DNA of 64,000 bases from Virgibacillus subterraneus (GTDB lineage Bacteria; Bacillota; Bacilli; Bacillales; Amphibacillaceae). Within the stretch, counting starts at the first letter, position 1. Every line of letters starts with the position of its first letter. The notes under the pieces are model-generated. The model worked only from the letters and a program-made list of their open reading frames with translations. It searched no databases and was not told the origin of the DNA. Positions 31,262 to 46,475 of this stretch are shown here, piece after piece. The position numbers and the translations under genes are program-made. The DNA is taken from positions 496,001 to 560,000 of the forward strand of contig NZ_FOEH01000001.1 in NCBI RefSeq assembly GCF_900110695.1, read 5' to 3'.

Positions 31262-31891
31262 ATGGGAAATGTATTCGTACTGGATCATCCGTTAATTCAA
31301 CATAAGTTAACGTACATAAGAGAAAAGTCTACAGGAACAAAAGAATTTCGTGAGCTTGTTGACGAGGTTGCAATGTTAATGGCCTTTGAAATCACAAGAA
31401 ATCTTCCGCTGCAGGATAAAACGATCAATACACCAGTGATGGAAACACAAACGAAAGTATTAGCTGGTAAAAAGATTGGTCTTATACCAATTCTTCGTGC
31501 TGGTCTTGGAATGGTTGACGGCGTATTGAAGCTAATTCCAGCAGCAAAAGTTGGTCATGTTGGTTTATACCGCGATCCAGAAACACTGAAACCGGTGGAG
31601 TATTACATTAAACTTCCATCGGATATAGAAGAGCGTGAATTAATAGTTATTGACCCAATGCTTGCTACTGGCGGATCAGCAAATGATGCGATTCATTCCT
31701 TAAAAAAACGTGGTGCTAAGCAAATCCGTTTAATGTGTCTAATTGCTGCACCTGAAGGTGTGGAAGTAATTAAAGAAGAGCATCCGGATGTTGATATTTA
31801 CCTTGGAGCTCTTGATGAAAAGTTAGATGATAAAGGCTATATAAGACCAGGCCTTGGTGATGCTGGAGACCGTCTGTTTGGTACAAAATAA
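31262..31891 (+). CDS. upp: Uracil phosphoribosyltransferase
   Basis: This 209-residue enzyme converts uracil and PRPP to UMP. The PRPP-binding loop is [16 protein letters not shown], the N-terminal family block is [16 protein letters not shown] and the C-terminal [10 protein letters not shown] is conserved. A GTG at 31250 is in frame, but the ATG at 31262 gives the usual [10 protein letters not shown] start behind AAGGAGTGA. It begins a unit with mnaA, 18 bp downstream. Confidence 0.96.
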   Translation: MGNVFVLDHPLIQHKLTYIREKSTGTKEFRELVDEVAMLMAFEITRNLPLQDKTINTPVMETQTKVLAGKKIGLIPILRAGLGMVDGVLKLIPAAKVGHVGLYRDPETLKPVEYYIKLPSDIEERELIVIDPMLATGGSANDAIHSLKKRGAKQIRLMCLIAAPEGVEVIKEEHPDVDIYLGALDEKLDDKGYIRPGLGDAGDRLFGTK

Positions 31892-31909
31892 GTTTAAGGT
31901 GGAAATATA

Positions 31910-33025
31910 ATGAGTAGACGTATTAAAGTCATGACAATATTTGGAACGAGGCCAGAAGCAATCAAAATGGCACCGCTTGTTCTTGAATTGAAGAAGCGCC
32001 CAGATGAATTTGAGCCAATTGTTACTGTAACTGCACAGCATCGGGAAATGCTCGACCAAGTGCTGGATATTTTTGAAATTACACCTGATTTCGATTTAAA
32101 TATTATGAAACAAAAACAGTCATTGGCACAAATCACAACACGAGCACTTGAAGGCTTGGACGAGGTAATGAAAGAAACCAAACCAGATATTGTGCTTGTC
32201 CATGGCGATACGACTACAACATTTGCTGCTTCCCTTGCTGGTTACTACAATCAGATTGCAGTTGGGCATGTTGAAGCAGGCTTACGTACGTGGGATAAAT
32301 ATTCACCATATCCAGAGGAAATGAATCGCCAGTTAACAGGTGTTATGGCTGATTTGCATTTTGCACCAACCGATAGATCAATGCAAAACCTATTGGAGGA
32401 AAATAAACCATACGACAGTATTTTTGTAACAGGAAATACAGCAATAGATGCATTGAAAACGACGGTTGACGATGCGTATTCAAGCCCAATCATTGATGCA
32501 CTTGGAGACAAGCGATTAGTTCTTATGACAGCCCATCGGCGCGAGAACCTTGGTAATAATATGGAGCAAATGTTCCGGGCCATTAAGCGGCTCGTCGAAA
32601 CACATGATGACGTTCAGGTTGTCTACCCAGTCCATTTGAATCCAGTTGTCCAGAAGACCGCAAATGGTATCTTAGGTGATGATGGTCGCATTCAATTAAT
32701 TGAGCCACTTGGTGTTGTTGACTTTCATAACTTTGCAGCCAGGTCCCATTTAATTATGACCGATTCAGGCGGGGTACAGGAGGAAGCTCCATCATTGGGT
32801 GTACCTGTCCTCGTTCTGCGTGATACAACCGAGCGACCTGAAGGTATTGACGCGGGAACATTAAAATTAGCAGGGACCGATGAAGATACAATTTTTGACC
32901 TAGCTAATGAATTGCTGAGTGATGACGAGGCTCATCTAAAAATGGCTAAAGCGTCCAATCCATATGGTGACGGAGAGGCTTCAAGAAAAATAGCCGACGC
33001 GATAGTAGGATATTTCAATAGTTAG
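31910..33025 (+). CDS. mnaA: UDP-N-acetylglucosamine 2-epimerase
   Basis: This 371-residue non-hydrolysing epimerase makes UDP-ManNAc for wall polymer linkage units. Family motifs are FGTRPEAIKMAPL at the N-terminus, HGDTTTT, GHVEAGLRTWDKYSPYPEE, HRRENLG and DSGGVQEEAPSLG. It is cotranscribed with upp. In B. subtilis mnaA lies elsewhere, so this placement beside upp is a regional difference. Confidence 0.94.
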   Translation: MSRRIKVMTIFGTRPEAIKMAPLVLELKKRPDEFEPIVTVTAQHREMLDQVLDIFEITPDFDLNIMKQKQSLAQITTRALEGLDEVMKETKPDIVLVHGDTTTTFAASLAGYYNQIAVGHVEAGLRTWDKYSPYPEEMNRQLTGVMADLHFAPTDRSMQNLLEENKPYDSIFVTGNTAIDALKTTVDDAYSSPIIDALGDKRLVLMTAHRRENLGNNMEQMFRAIKRLVETHDDVQVVYPVHLNPVVQKTANGILGDDGRIQLIEPLGVVDFHNFAARSHLIMTDSGGVQEEAPSLGVPVLVLRDTTERPEGIDAGTLKLAGTDEDTIFDLANELLSDDEAHLKMAKASNPYGDGEASRKIADAIVGYFNS

Positions 33026-33035
33026 TTGATAAAAA

Positions 33036-33062
33036 TCCAGCCTTGGCGCTGGGTTTTTTTCG
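33036..33062 (+). terminator. Intrinsic terminator after mnaA
   Basis: CCAGCC pairs with GGCGCTGG across a short loop, then seven T. Confidence 0.85.
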
Positions 33063-33207
33063 TCGAAATGCTACTAGAAATGTCTAAGTGAATGAGCAAT
33101 ACACCGTGTTTTTTCACTCTACTCGATTTATTTCCCATGTATGAATCTTCCTCTTTTGCCAAATGATAAATAGCACACATTATCGATCAAAAGGGGACCC
33201 ATAAGCT

Positions 33208-35367
33208 ATGCGTTTTTTCCTGACTATACTATTATTATCCATTACAGTCTTACCTGCATCTACCCACGCAATAGCCGATAATACCGCATCCATTATCATA
33301 GAAGTTGAAGGTGATCCATCAGAACATAAAAAATATCTTGAAGTGTATCATCCTTACATAGATGTTATTGCAACGTACGAGACACTTTTTAACGGCCTAG
33401 CACTGCAGGCAACCCCTAAAAAACTGGAGAAAATGGAATCATTGGAGTTTATTAAAGCCATTCATCCCGTTACTACATATCAAACACAGTACGAGCTGCT
33501 TAAAGAAAAAACGAAAAACGCAGTTATGCCTGCCTCTCTCAATGACACCACATATACTGGAAAAGGTGTACAGGTGGCTGTAGTCGACACAGGAATTGAT
33601 TATGACCATTCGGACCTCGCTTCAAATTATGTAGCAGGATTTGATTTGGTAGATCTTGATGATGATCCGATGGAAACAATCCAATCCCAAGGAATGCCGA
33701 CGCTTCATGGGACACATGTAGCAGGAATAATTGCAGCTAATGGTGATCTGGAGGGGGTTGCTCCTCAAGTTGATTTATATGCATATCGTGCTCTTGGCCC
33801 TGGTGGTCGAGGAACATCCGTACAAGTGATTGCGGCATTGGAACAGGCTGTGGATGATGGGGCAGATATCATTAATCTCTCCCTGGGAAATTCTGTGAAT
33901 GGTCCGGATTTTCCGACAAGTGTTGCTGTAAATCGTGCGGTTGAACTTGGTGTCGCAGTCGTCATTGCTAATGGGAATAATGGGCCGGGCGACTGGACTG
34001 TTGGCTCACCTGCCACGGCAACAAATGCGCTTTCTGTTGGAGCGACAGCTAATCCGCAGACAGTGCCATATTTGTTGGAAACATTGGAAGATAAAAAAAT
34101 TAAACTAACGCAAATGGCAGGGTCAACACCATGGAATTTCTCGACAGACTATAAGATAGCGCAACTAACCAGCAAAAACATCAAAGGTAAAATAGCTTTC
34201 TCCAGTCGTGGGAAAACCCCTTTTCACAAAAAAGCTAAGATGGCACAGGATGCTGGGGCAATCGCGTTGCTTATTTCAAATAATGAGCCTGGTATTTTTC
34301 AAGGGTCAGTTGAGAATGCGGAAGATCCAATTCAGATCCCCGTTGCAGCCATTTCGAAACAGGATGGGGAATGGCTTGAGCAATACACGAAGGGCAAGAC
34401 AGTTTACATGGAATCAAATTACGAAAAGTCTAAACTAGCAATAGCAGATTTTAGTTCTCGTGGTCCTGTAACGGTTAACTGGGACTTGAAGCCTGAAGTT
34501 AGTGCACCAGGCACAAATATCCTAAGCACCGTTCCAGGAGGATACCAGGAGCTGCAGGGAACAAGTATGGCGGCTCCACATGTAACAGGAGCAATGGCAC
34601 TCCTTAAAGAAGCACATCCAGACTGGACAATTAAACAACTTACCGGTGCACTAAAAACCACTGCAAGCAGGATTAATACAAATCAATCAATACCTTTCAA
34701 ACCAAACATTCAGGGGATGGGTGAAATTCAGCCACAAAAAGCTATAAATACCCCAACTATTATCCATAATCCATTGCTGTCATTCAGAAAAGTAACGGAT
34801 TACAAAGAAACAAAGAAGATTGAACTGACCATCGAAAATAACTCCAAACAGGTACAAACTTATGCATTTAACATACCCAAGCAGCAAAAGGGACTTAGAT
34901 GGAATCTGCCACAGACGTTTACAATCCCAGCCGGCGAGACGAGGAAGATCCCTGTTGAACTGAGTGTTAACAGTACATTACTAGAAAAAGGACTACACCA
35001 AGGTTGGCTTACGTTAAAGCAGGGAAAAGAGCTGTATCATTTACCATACTTGTTTGTGAATGAAACTGCTGATTATCCTAAGGCAATGGGATTCGAATTT
35101 TCATTAAAACCTTTTTCAGATGACCAGTTTGTCTATCAGCTATACTTAACTGACCCAGCTAAAAGTGTCGATGTGAAGTTGTACAACCCCGAAACTCTGA
35201 TTTTTGATCGGCAGTTTTTACAAACGGAAGAAGTGCAGGTAGGTATGAATGAAGGTTATTTAAAAGAATCTGAATTAGGTAAACCTGGAAGGTATCTTGC
35301 AATTATTACGGTTCATTTGGAGAATGGCAAGCTTGATAGTTATCAAACCGTAATTTATATTCAATAA
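33208..35367 (+). CDS. Secreted subtilisin-like protease, Vpr type
   Basis: This 719-residue S8-family serine protease has a signal peptide (FLTILLLSITVLPASTHA), an inhibitor I9-type propeptide (about residues 28-95) and a catalytic domain. The triad is Asp in VAVVDTGIDYDH (about residue 127), His in LHGTHVAGIIA (about 171) and Ser in QGTSMAAPHVTG (about 452). A PA domain is inserted between His and Ser (about residues 290-400). The C-terminal 200 residues look like an all-beta extension. It most resembles minor extracellular protease Vpr. It has no partner genes here and stands alone between mnaA and atp. Confidence 0.9.
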   Translation: MRFFLTILLLSITVLPASTHAIADNTASIIIEVEGDPSEHKKYLEVYHPYIDVIATYETLFNGLALQATPKKLEKMESLEFIKAIHPVTTYQTQYELLKEKTKNAVMPASLNDTTYTGKGVQVAVVDTGIDYDHSDLASNYVAGFDLVDLDDDPMETIQSQGMPTLHGTHVAGIIAANGDLEGVAPQVDLYAYRALGPGGRGTSVQVIAALEQAVDDGADIINLSLGNSVNGPDFPTSVAVNRAVELGVAVVIANGNNGPGDWTVGSPATATNALSVGATANPQTVPYLLETLEDKKIKLTQMAGSTPWNFSTDYKIAQLTSKNIKGKIAFSSRGKTPFHKKAKMAQDAGAIALLISNNEPGIFQGSVENAEDPIQIPVAAISKQDGEWLEQYTKGKTVYMESNYEKSKLAIADFSSRGPVTVNWDLKPEVSAPGTNILSTVPGGYQELQGTSMAAPHVTGAMALLKEAHPDWTIKQLTGALKTTASRINTNQSIPFKPNIQGMGEIQPQKAINTPTIIHNPLLSFRKVTDYKETKKIELTIENNSKQVQTYAFNIPKQQKGLRWNLPQTFTIPAGETRKIPVELSVNSTLLEKGLHQGWLTLKQGKELYHLPYLFVNETADYPKAMGFEFSLKPFSDDQFVYQLYLTDPAKSVDVKLYNPETLIFDRQFLQTEEVQVGMNEGYLKESELGKPGRYLAIITVHLENGKLDSYQTVIYIQ

Positions 35368-35537
35368 CCAAATTCGACAAGATACTGTTCACAGAATCGT
35401 CATTAAATTAAGGAGTGATTTCATTTATAATAGTAACTAAGTAATTATTTCATGGTTTGTCTGTACTCGGTGAAATGGTAGCATTATGCTGCCTGAAAAT
35501 TGGTAACTAGTCAAGTAGTTTTTCGTTGTCATTCTAA

Positions 35538-35566
35538 TTGACAATGGGGTATGGCTAATGTACACT
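35538..35566 (+). promoter_or_regulatory. Sigma-A promoter of the atp operon
   Basis: TTGACA (35538-35543) and TACACT (35561-35566) are separated by 17 bp, about 230 bp before atpI. The 430-bp gap also contains the palindrome GGTAGCATTATGCTGCC (35477-35493) and two copies of TTCGACA (35373, 35724), the complement of the Spo0A-box core; no gene was seen. Confidence 0.7.
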
Positions 35567-35797
35567 AATCAAGTGTGGAATGATAAGGGTTACACTATGC
35601 TGAAATAATTGTGTTTTTAAGTAAAAATTGTTACATAAGTGTACCAAAATTGTTCCGCATAAGCAGTGATTTATCTCACTTATTTTTTTGTTTTAACTAG
35701 TAAAAATATTTAAGTGAGGTCAATTCGACAAGCTTTTTAATAGAGCTTGACTACGAACAATCTATTTTACGCGAAAACACAGGAGAAGAGTCAAATC

Positions 35798-36912
<1,115 letters not shown>

Positions 36913-36931
36913 GCAATATTATTTTTGTTAA

Positions 36932-37267
<336 letters not shown>

Positions 37268-37392
37268 TTAAATTTAATCACAAACGAACTTTAATGGCGG
37301 AGCGTGTCTATTAAATTAAATAATATAACCTTCGCCGTTGTTTTCAATTTATATTTTAATGCCCAATAAGTAACGTGAAAGGAGTGAATTTT

Positions 37393-37917
37393 GTGCAAGC
37401 ATTCACTGGGTTTACTACTATTTATGCATCACTTGGAGGTCTCCAGGTAGGCGACATGCTGACACAACTGTTCTTCTTTATCGTATTGCTTATACTACTG
37501 CGTAAATATGCATGGGGCCCATTAATGGGAGTAATGCAAAAGCGTGAAGAATATGTAGCAAATGAAATAGAAGAAGCAGAAAAAAGTCGTGCTGAAGCAG
37601 AGAAATCATCACAAGAGGCCGCGGCTCAATTGAAACAAACAAAACAAGAAGCACAAAAGATCATTGAAGATGCAAAAAGTGCTGGTGTGAAGCAAGAGCA
37701 GGATATTGTGGAATCTGCACGCGACGAAGCAAACCGCATCAAGAAATCAGCACAAGAAGAAATCGAGAATGAAAAAGAGAAAGCACTTCAAGCACTTCAA
37801 GATAAGGTGGCTTCATTATCTGTTCTTATAGCAAGTAAAGTTATTGAAAAAGAAATCAGTGAACAAGATCAAGAGAAATTGATCAACGAATATATTAAAG
37901 AGGCAGGAGAAGAGTAA
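37393..37917 (+). CDS. atpF: ATP synthase subunit b
   Basis: This 174-residue stator subunit has one N-terminal membrane helix ([20 protein letters not shown]), then a long charged coiled coil to the C-terminus. AAAGGAG at 37378 places the start at GTG 37393. The last base of its TAA stop is the first base of the atpH ATG. Confidence 0.94.
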   Translation: MQAFTGFTTIYASLGGLQVGDMLTQLFFFIVLLILLRKYAWGPLMGVMQKREEYVANEIEEAEKSRAEAEKSSQEAAAQLKQTKQEAQKIIEDAKSAGVKQEQDIVESARDEANRIKKSAQEEIENEKEKALQALQDKVASLSVLIASKVIEKEISEQDQEKLINEYIKEAGEE

Positions 37918-38459
37918 TGAGTGAAGCAGTAGTTGCCAAACGTTATGCAGACGCTCTTTTTCAGCTTGGAAACGAACAAGGAAAAATAGAACAGTTAGTA
38001 GAAGAATTTAATGTTCTAAAAGAAGTATTTGAATCAAATAGTAAACTTTTAACATTCCTAAAGCATCCACGTGTTAATAATGCGGAAAAGAAACAATTTG
38101 TCGATGAAGTGTTTCATGATTTCTCAAGTGATATCGTTCATACATTAAAAATTCTTGCAGAACGTCATCGCATTGAGATTGTACCAGACATTATTGACCA
38201 TTTTATCCATTCGGTAAACGATGCAAAAGGAATTGCAGTAGCTACAGTATATTCTGTTCGTGAACTAACAGGTGCTGAAAAACAGGAGCTTGAAAACACA
38301 TTTGCAAAACGACTTAATAAACAAACAATCAAGCTAAATAACATTGTTGATCCATCTATTGTTGGCGGCATTAAGTTACGCATCGGCAACACAATATATG
38401 ATGGAACAATTAGTGGAAAACTAAAGCGTATCGAACGGAGTATTGTAACTGCAAACTAA
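37917..38459 (+). CDS. atpH: ATP synthase subunit delta
   Basis: This 180-residue peripheral stator protein (OSCP family) links F1 to subunit b. It begins EAVVAKRYADALFQL and has the C-terminal family signature VDPSIVGGIKLRIGNTIYDGTISGKL. It overlaps atpF by one base, implying coupled translation. Confidence 0.95.
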   Translation: MSEAVVAKRYADALFQLGNEQGKIEQLVEEFNVLKEVFESNSKLLTFLKHPRVNNAEKKQFVDEVFHDFSSDIVHTLKILAERHRIEIVPDIIDHFIHSVNDAKGIAVATVYSVRELTGAEKQELENTFAKRLNKQTIKLNNIVDPSIVGGIKLRIGNTIYDGTISGKLKRIERSIVTAN

Positions 38460-38474
38460 TGAAGATAGGGGTGA

Positions 38475-39989
<1,515 letters not shown>

Positions 39990-40021
39990 TTGTATAGTAC
40001 GATAATTGCCCAGAATTAAAA

Positions 40022-40145
40022 GGAGGTTCGACTAAAAACGTCACGTCTTGTGGCAAAGTCGAACTAACCTGCATCCTTGAAAAAGGAATCCCCTTTTTCT
40101 GCGTGTGATGTAACTCAGGGAGTTTTTATTATCCTGTAGGCCATA
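40022..40145 (+). other. Structured spacer between atpA and atpG
   Basis: The 177-bp spacer contains GTTCGAC (40026-40032) pairing with GTCGAAC (40058-40064) around ACGTCACGTCTTGTGG. A second stem-loop-prone block follows, CATCCTTGAAAAAGGA then CCCCTTTTTCTGCG. The first arm is part of an AGGAGGTTCG sequence resembling a ribosome site with no start codon after it. No gene fits. Confidence 0.4.
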
Positions 40146-40160
40146 ATGAAAGGGTGGTGA

Positions 40161-42482
<2,322 letters not shown>

Positions 42483-42487
42483 GGAAA

Positions 42488-42737
42488 AGCGAAGGCTATT
42501 GAACAGCGACGAACGGACTGCTCCCTGCCATGCAGGGTGGACCAGCGTTGCCGTGCAAAGCGGCGTTTTTAGCTGATTATCCTTAAGCCTCTAGATAAAG
42601 GAAACATGCCCCTTCATAGAGGCATGCCGACGTTGGGCGTATAGCCCGACTTTAGTCGGCCTTCACTAACAGAGCTGATGTTTACTTATCATACTGAGGC
42701 GAGGGAAGTCTCGCTAGTCGCTATGAGCCGTAGCTAG
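42488..42737 (+). repeat. Hairpin-bounded element, copy B, between atpD and atpC
   Basis: AGCGAAGGCT near the start and AGCCGTAGCT near the end can pair, as can AGCGAC with GTCGCT just inside. Shared with copy A in the same order are CGGACTGC, GTTGCCGTGCAAAGCGGCG, GATAAAGGAAACA and GAGGGAAGTCTCGCTAGTCG. It adds a local hairpin block ATGCCCC...GGCATGCC and a GGGCG...GTCGGCC region. No frame here is a credible gene, and no T-run terminator is visible. Confidence 0.75.
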
Positions 42738-42802
42738 ACAATAACGAAGACAAAATAGCGGGTGGGAAGTATTAATTCGCATTCGACTATTTACTTGTCT
42801 GA

Positions 42803-43210
<408 letters not shown>

Positions 43211-43221
43211 AAAATGCAGAA

Positions 43222-43259
43222 AAGTCTCTTGTAACAGAATGTTATAAGGGATTTTTTTG
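43222..43259 (+). terminator. Intrinsic terminator of the atp operon
   Basis: AGTCTCTTGTAAC pairs with GTTATAAGGGATT, followed by TTTTTTG. Confidence 0.85.
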
Positions 43260-43300
43260 TTGTTGAATTTTCTTTAACATAATGCGATTAATACGGTAAA

Positions 43301-43545
43301 ATCAACAGAAGAGAGTGGAACATCGACAGAAGAGCGTGGAACATCAACAGAAAAGGCGATACATCAAGAGAAGAGCATGAAACATCAACAGAAGAGTGTC
43401 AACATCAACAGAAGAGCGTCAACATCAACAGAAAAGCATGAAACATCAACAGAAGAAACGGAACATCGACAGAGAGGCGAAACATCAACAGAAAAGCCGA
43501 ATTATCAACAGAAGGGCAAGGAACATCAACAGAAGAGCGTCAGCA
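43301..43545 (+). repeat. Array of twelve 20-21-nt units (CATCAACAGAAGAG family)
   Basis: ATCAACAG or ATCGACAG cores begin at 43301, 43322, 43343, 43363, 43384, 43404, 43424, 43445, 43465, 43484, 43504 and 43525. Spacing is 19-21 nt. Bases around AGCGTG vary. The 560-bp gap between atpC and ywzB holds only this array and the atp terminator; overlapping short frames are translations of the repeat. Confidence 0.85.
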
Positions 43546-43770
43546 TTTACAAAAAGATCACAACTCGTTTTACTCAGTAGGATTCCCCCCTAATCCATTT
43601 CATTTCCCACTATATTATGTCGATATTTCCCGGGAAATGAAATAAATAGTCGCATTCTTAAACACTTCTCTCGACAATCAAATAATTGACAACAAGCACT
43701 ATACATGGCAAGGTTACAGTAGTGAAATAACAATCGAGTAGTAAAATCATTAAAAGCAAGGTGTGAAAAT

Positions 43771-44001
43771 ATGTCGTCAATTGGACTAACAGCATTAATA
43801 AGTATGATATCGCATTTAATCTTCATATATATAACTTGGAGAGTCGTTACAACGGTTAATTTCGATCCACTAATAAGGAAGGGTCGTGAAACGGAAGCAA
43901 GAATTTTAATTATGTTCATTACAATAGTTATTGGGGCCGGGGTTAGCAGGTTCTTTTTGGAATTTCTTCAATGGTCTCAAGATCTAATGTTTCTTTTCTA
44001 A
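43771..44001 (+). CDS. YwzB-like DUF1146 membrane protein
   Basis: This 76-residue protein has two predicted membrane helices (ISMISHLIFIYITWRVV and ILIMFITIVIGAGVSRFFLE) separated by a charged NFDPLIRKGRETEAR loop. That is the DUF1146 pattern of YwzB, encoded just after the atp operon in Bacillus. AAGGTGTGA precedes the ATG. Function is unknown. Confidence 0.85.
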   Translation: MSSIGLTALISMISHLIFIYITWRVVTTVNFDPLIRKGRETEARILIMFITIVIGAGVSRFFLEFLQWSQDLMFLF

Positions 44002-44087
44002 AACATCACTAATTAATACAAATTTATAAATCTATCATATGAAAATCATGTCGATAATTTACTAGGTTTTCTAGGTATTTTAAGTAA

Positions 44088-44134
44088 TCTCCCTGTTCAT
44101 ACTATTTATATAGTTTTGCAAGGGGGATTTTTTT
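44088..44134 (+). promoter_or_regulatory. ywmB leader able to mask its ribosome site
   Basis: AATCTCCCT (about 44086-44094) can pair with AGGGGGATT (about 44120-44128), burying the Shine-Dalgarno sequence. The loop contains TGTTCATACTATTTATA, closely matching the loop of the spoIIR leader at 24740. Confidence 0.5.
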
Positions 44135-44851
44135 ATGAAGAAGATTGTACTTATGTCAATTATATTATTATTAACTACGGGTGCTGCAGTTAGCCAAAAG
44201 CAGCAGGAAGAAATGTCAGCGTTGGCTTCAACACTGACTGGGAACGATATGGAAGTTGAAAATTGGGAGGTAACAATTAAAGAGCAAATGAGCAAGGATA
44301 GGGTAAAACAGTTAATTAAAAAGCTAAAAACAAAAAATAGTCAAATGGTCACTAGCAAAGAAGCTGAAAACAGTATAAAATATTCTTTTGGGTACATTAA
44401 CAAAAAGACAAATATTAACGAAACATATAATATTGTCATTCCTAAAGACGATAAGTATCAGGCACAATTTACTGTAGTACTCGAAGGGAATTCATGGAAT
44501 AAATCTATTAAAAAAGATTATTTAAATAGACTTGAATCGATACAATATGATTTTTTTAGTGATAAATCTACAAAATTCGCTTGTATTACTACAACATTAA
44601 GTGGTAAACTTGGAAGTGTTTATTTTTTAAATAGAATAAAAGAATCGTTGAACTTACAGAATATAGACGAACAGTCAGATACAGTAGAAAATTCAATGTT
44701 AAATAAAGTTGTGTATGGGTATACACCATTATGGGACCAGAAAATCACTATAATGGATAAGCCTATGAACTTACAACTAGCGTTTAAAGATATTGAAAAT
44801 GGGAAAACCAAACTAACGATAGGAACACCTATCCTGATTACTGAATATTAA
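44135..44851 (+). CDS. ywmB: YwmB family protein
   Basis: This 238-residue protein has an N-terminal signal-type segment ([19 protein letters not shown]) and matches by position and general sequence the YwmB family, which has a TATA-box-binding-protein-like fold. It lies 34 bp before murAA, as in B. subtilis. Its role is not established; an extracytoplasmic location is likely from the leader peptide. Confidence 0.85.
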   Translation: MKKIVLMSIILLLTTGAAVSQKQQEEMSALASTLTGNDMEVENWEVTIKEQMSKDRVKQLIKKLKTKNSQMVTSKEAENSIKYSFGYINKKTNINETYNIVIPKDDKYQAQFTVVLEGNSWNKSIKKDYLNRLESIQYDFFSDKSTKFACITTTLSGKLGSVYFLNRIKESLNLQNIDEQSDTVENSMLNKVVYGYTPLWDQKITIMDKPMNLQLAFKDIENGKTKLTIGTPILITEY

Positions 44852-44885
44852 TATAGTGAAAATGGAACATAAGGAGATTTGGAAT

Positions 44886-46214
44886 ATGGAAAAAATCATA
44901 GTACGAGGCGGGAATCAACTGAATGGCACTGTTAAAGTAGAAGGTGCCAAAAATGCAGTGTTACCTGTAATCACTGCAAGTATTCTTGCAAGCGAAGGTG
45001 AAAGTATTATCACCGACGTTCCTAACTTAGCTGATGTGTATACAATTAATGAAGTTTTACGAAATATGAATGCAAACGTACATTTTGAAAATAATACAAT
45101 TAACGTAGATGCAACAAAACCCTTGAAAACAGAAGCTCCTTTCGAATATGTACGTAAAATGCGTGCATCCGTGCTTGTTCTTGGGCCACTTCTGGCTCGT
45201 TATGGTCATGCGAAGGTTGCGATGCCTGGTGGCTGTGCGATTGGATCACGACCAATAGATTTACATTTAAAAGGCTTTGAGGCTATGGGTGCAAATGTAC
45301 ACGTTGGTAATGGTTTTGTGGAATTGGAATCAGAAGGACGTCTGCACGGTGCAAAAATCTATTTGGATATGCCAAGTGTTGGTGCAACAGAAAATATTAT
45401 CATGGCTGCAGCACTAGCTGAGGGTAAGACTATTATAGAAAATTGCGCTAAAGAACCTGAGATTGTTGATTTAGCTAATTTCCTTAACAAAATGGGCGCT
45501 AGAGTAATTGGTGCTGGAACAGAAACAATTCGTATTGAAGGTGTCGAAAAACTTTATGGAACGGAGCATGGGATTATTCCAGACCGTGTAGAAGCTGGGA
45601 CATTTATGGTCGCAGCAGCAATAACTGGTGGAAATGTATTTATCGAAAATGCTGAAACTGAGCATTTGCGTTCTGTTATTTCCAAACTGCAAGAAATGGA
45701 TGTAACCGTTCTGGAAGAGCATGATGGTATTCGGGTTATTGGACCTGATAAATTAAAGTCTACTGACATTAAGACATTACCACATCCAGGGTTTCCGACT
45801 GATATGCAGTCACAGATGATGTCATTAATGCTTAGTGCATATGGCACTAGTGTTATAACTGAAACAGTGTTTGAGAACCGTTTTATGCATGTGGAGGAAT
45901 TTCGCCGCATGAATGCTAAAATGAAAATAGAAGGCCGCAGTGTTATTATTGAAGGGCCATCTGATCTGCAAGGTGCTGAAGTTGCTGCATCTGATTTACG
46001 TGCGGCTGCAGCACTAATTTTGGCTGGACTACGTGCAGAAGGATTCACACGTGTGACAGAATTAAAGCATCTTGATCGCGGATATGTTGATTTCGCTGGA
46101 AAATTAGCTGCATTAGGTGCGGATATTGAACGTGTAGATGAAAACGGGGATGTTGTTAACCCCTTTGTACAAGTAGATAAACAAAATGAATCAATTATTG
46201 CTGAGCTTTCCTAG
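44886..46214 (+). CDS. murA: UDP-GlcNAc 1-carboxyvinyltransferase (main MurA)
   Basis: This 442-residue enzyme catalyses the first committed step of peptidoglycan synthesis, with the fosfomycin-target cysteine C117 in [13 protein letters not shown]. The ATG at 44886 follows AAGGAGATT; an in-frame ATG 30 bp earlier lacks a ribosome site. It corresponds to murAA, the essential copy in B. subtilis. The paralogue is at 17117. Confidence 0.95.
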   Translation: MEKIIVRGGNQLNGTVKVEGAKNAVLPVITASILASEGESIITDVPNLADVYTINEVLRNMNANVHFENNTINVDATKPLKTEAPFEYVRKMRASVLVLGPLLARYGHAKVAMPGGCAIGSRPIDLHLKGFEAMGANVHVGNGFVELESEGRLHGAKIYLDMPSVGATENIIMAAALAEGKTIIENCAKEPEIVDLANFLNKMGARVIGAGTETIRIEGVEKLYGTEHGIIPDRVEAGTFMVAAAITGGNVFIENAETEHLRSVISKLQEMDVTVLEEHDGIRVIGPDKLKSTDIKTLPHPGFPTDMQSQMMSLMLSAYGTSVITETVFENRFMHVEEFRRMNAKMKIEGRSVIIEGPSDLQGAEVAASDLRAAAALILAGLRAEGFTRVTELKHLDRGYVDFAGKLAALGADIERVDENGDVVNPFVQVDKQNESIIAELS

Positions 46215-46248
46215 GTAAGTAAAATGAATTTATAGAATATAAGATTTG

Positions 46249-46285
46249 AGGCAGATGTTAGTTTTTTTGACATCTGCCTTTTCTT
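46249..46285 (+). terminator. Intrinsic terminator after murAA
   Basis: AGGCAGATGT pairs with GACATCTGCC(T), followed by TTTTCTTTT. Confidence 0.9.
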
Positions 46286-46410
46286 TTGCAAAAAAACAGG
46301 CATATTTTCTTACTGCATATTGCAACTATGGTGCCCACTAATAGTGCTTGGCTATTGTTAAGTTTTCTAATTAAATATGTTCCAAACATTAATTTCATTC
46401 AAATTCATCA

Positions 46411-46450
46411 TTGTATTTTAGCTTTTCTATGGTAAAATTGAAAGAAAATT
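46411..46450 (+). promoter_or_regulatory. dpp promoter overlapped by a CodY-like box
   Basis: TTGTAT (46411) and TAAAAT (46433) with a 16-bp spacer form a plausible promoter. AATTGAAAGAAAATT (46436-46450) matches the CodY consensus AATTTTCWGAAAATT at 12 of 15 positions and overlaps the -10 region. CodY represses the dpp operon in B. subtilis. Confidence 0.5.
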
Positions 46451-46475
46451 ACGAACTCAAAAAGGAGCATACATC

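Noticed and set aside
43377-43593. Two overlapping plus-strand frames rich in Gln, Thr, Ser and Glu
   Set aside because: They are two frames of the same 20-21-nt repeat array, and the unit length changes would break any conserved heptad.
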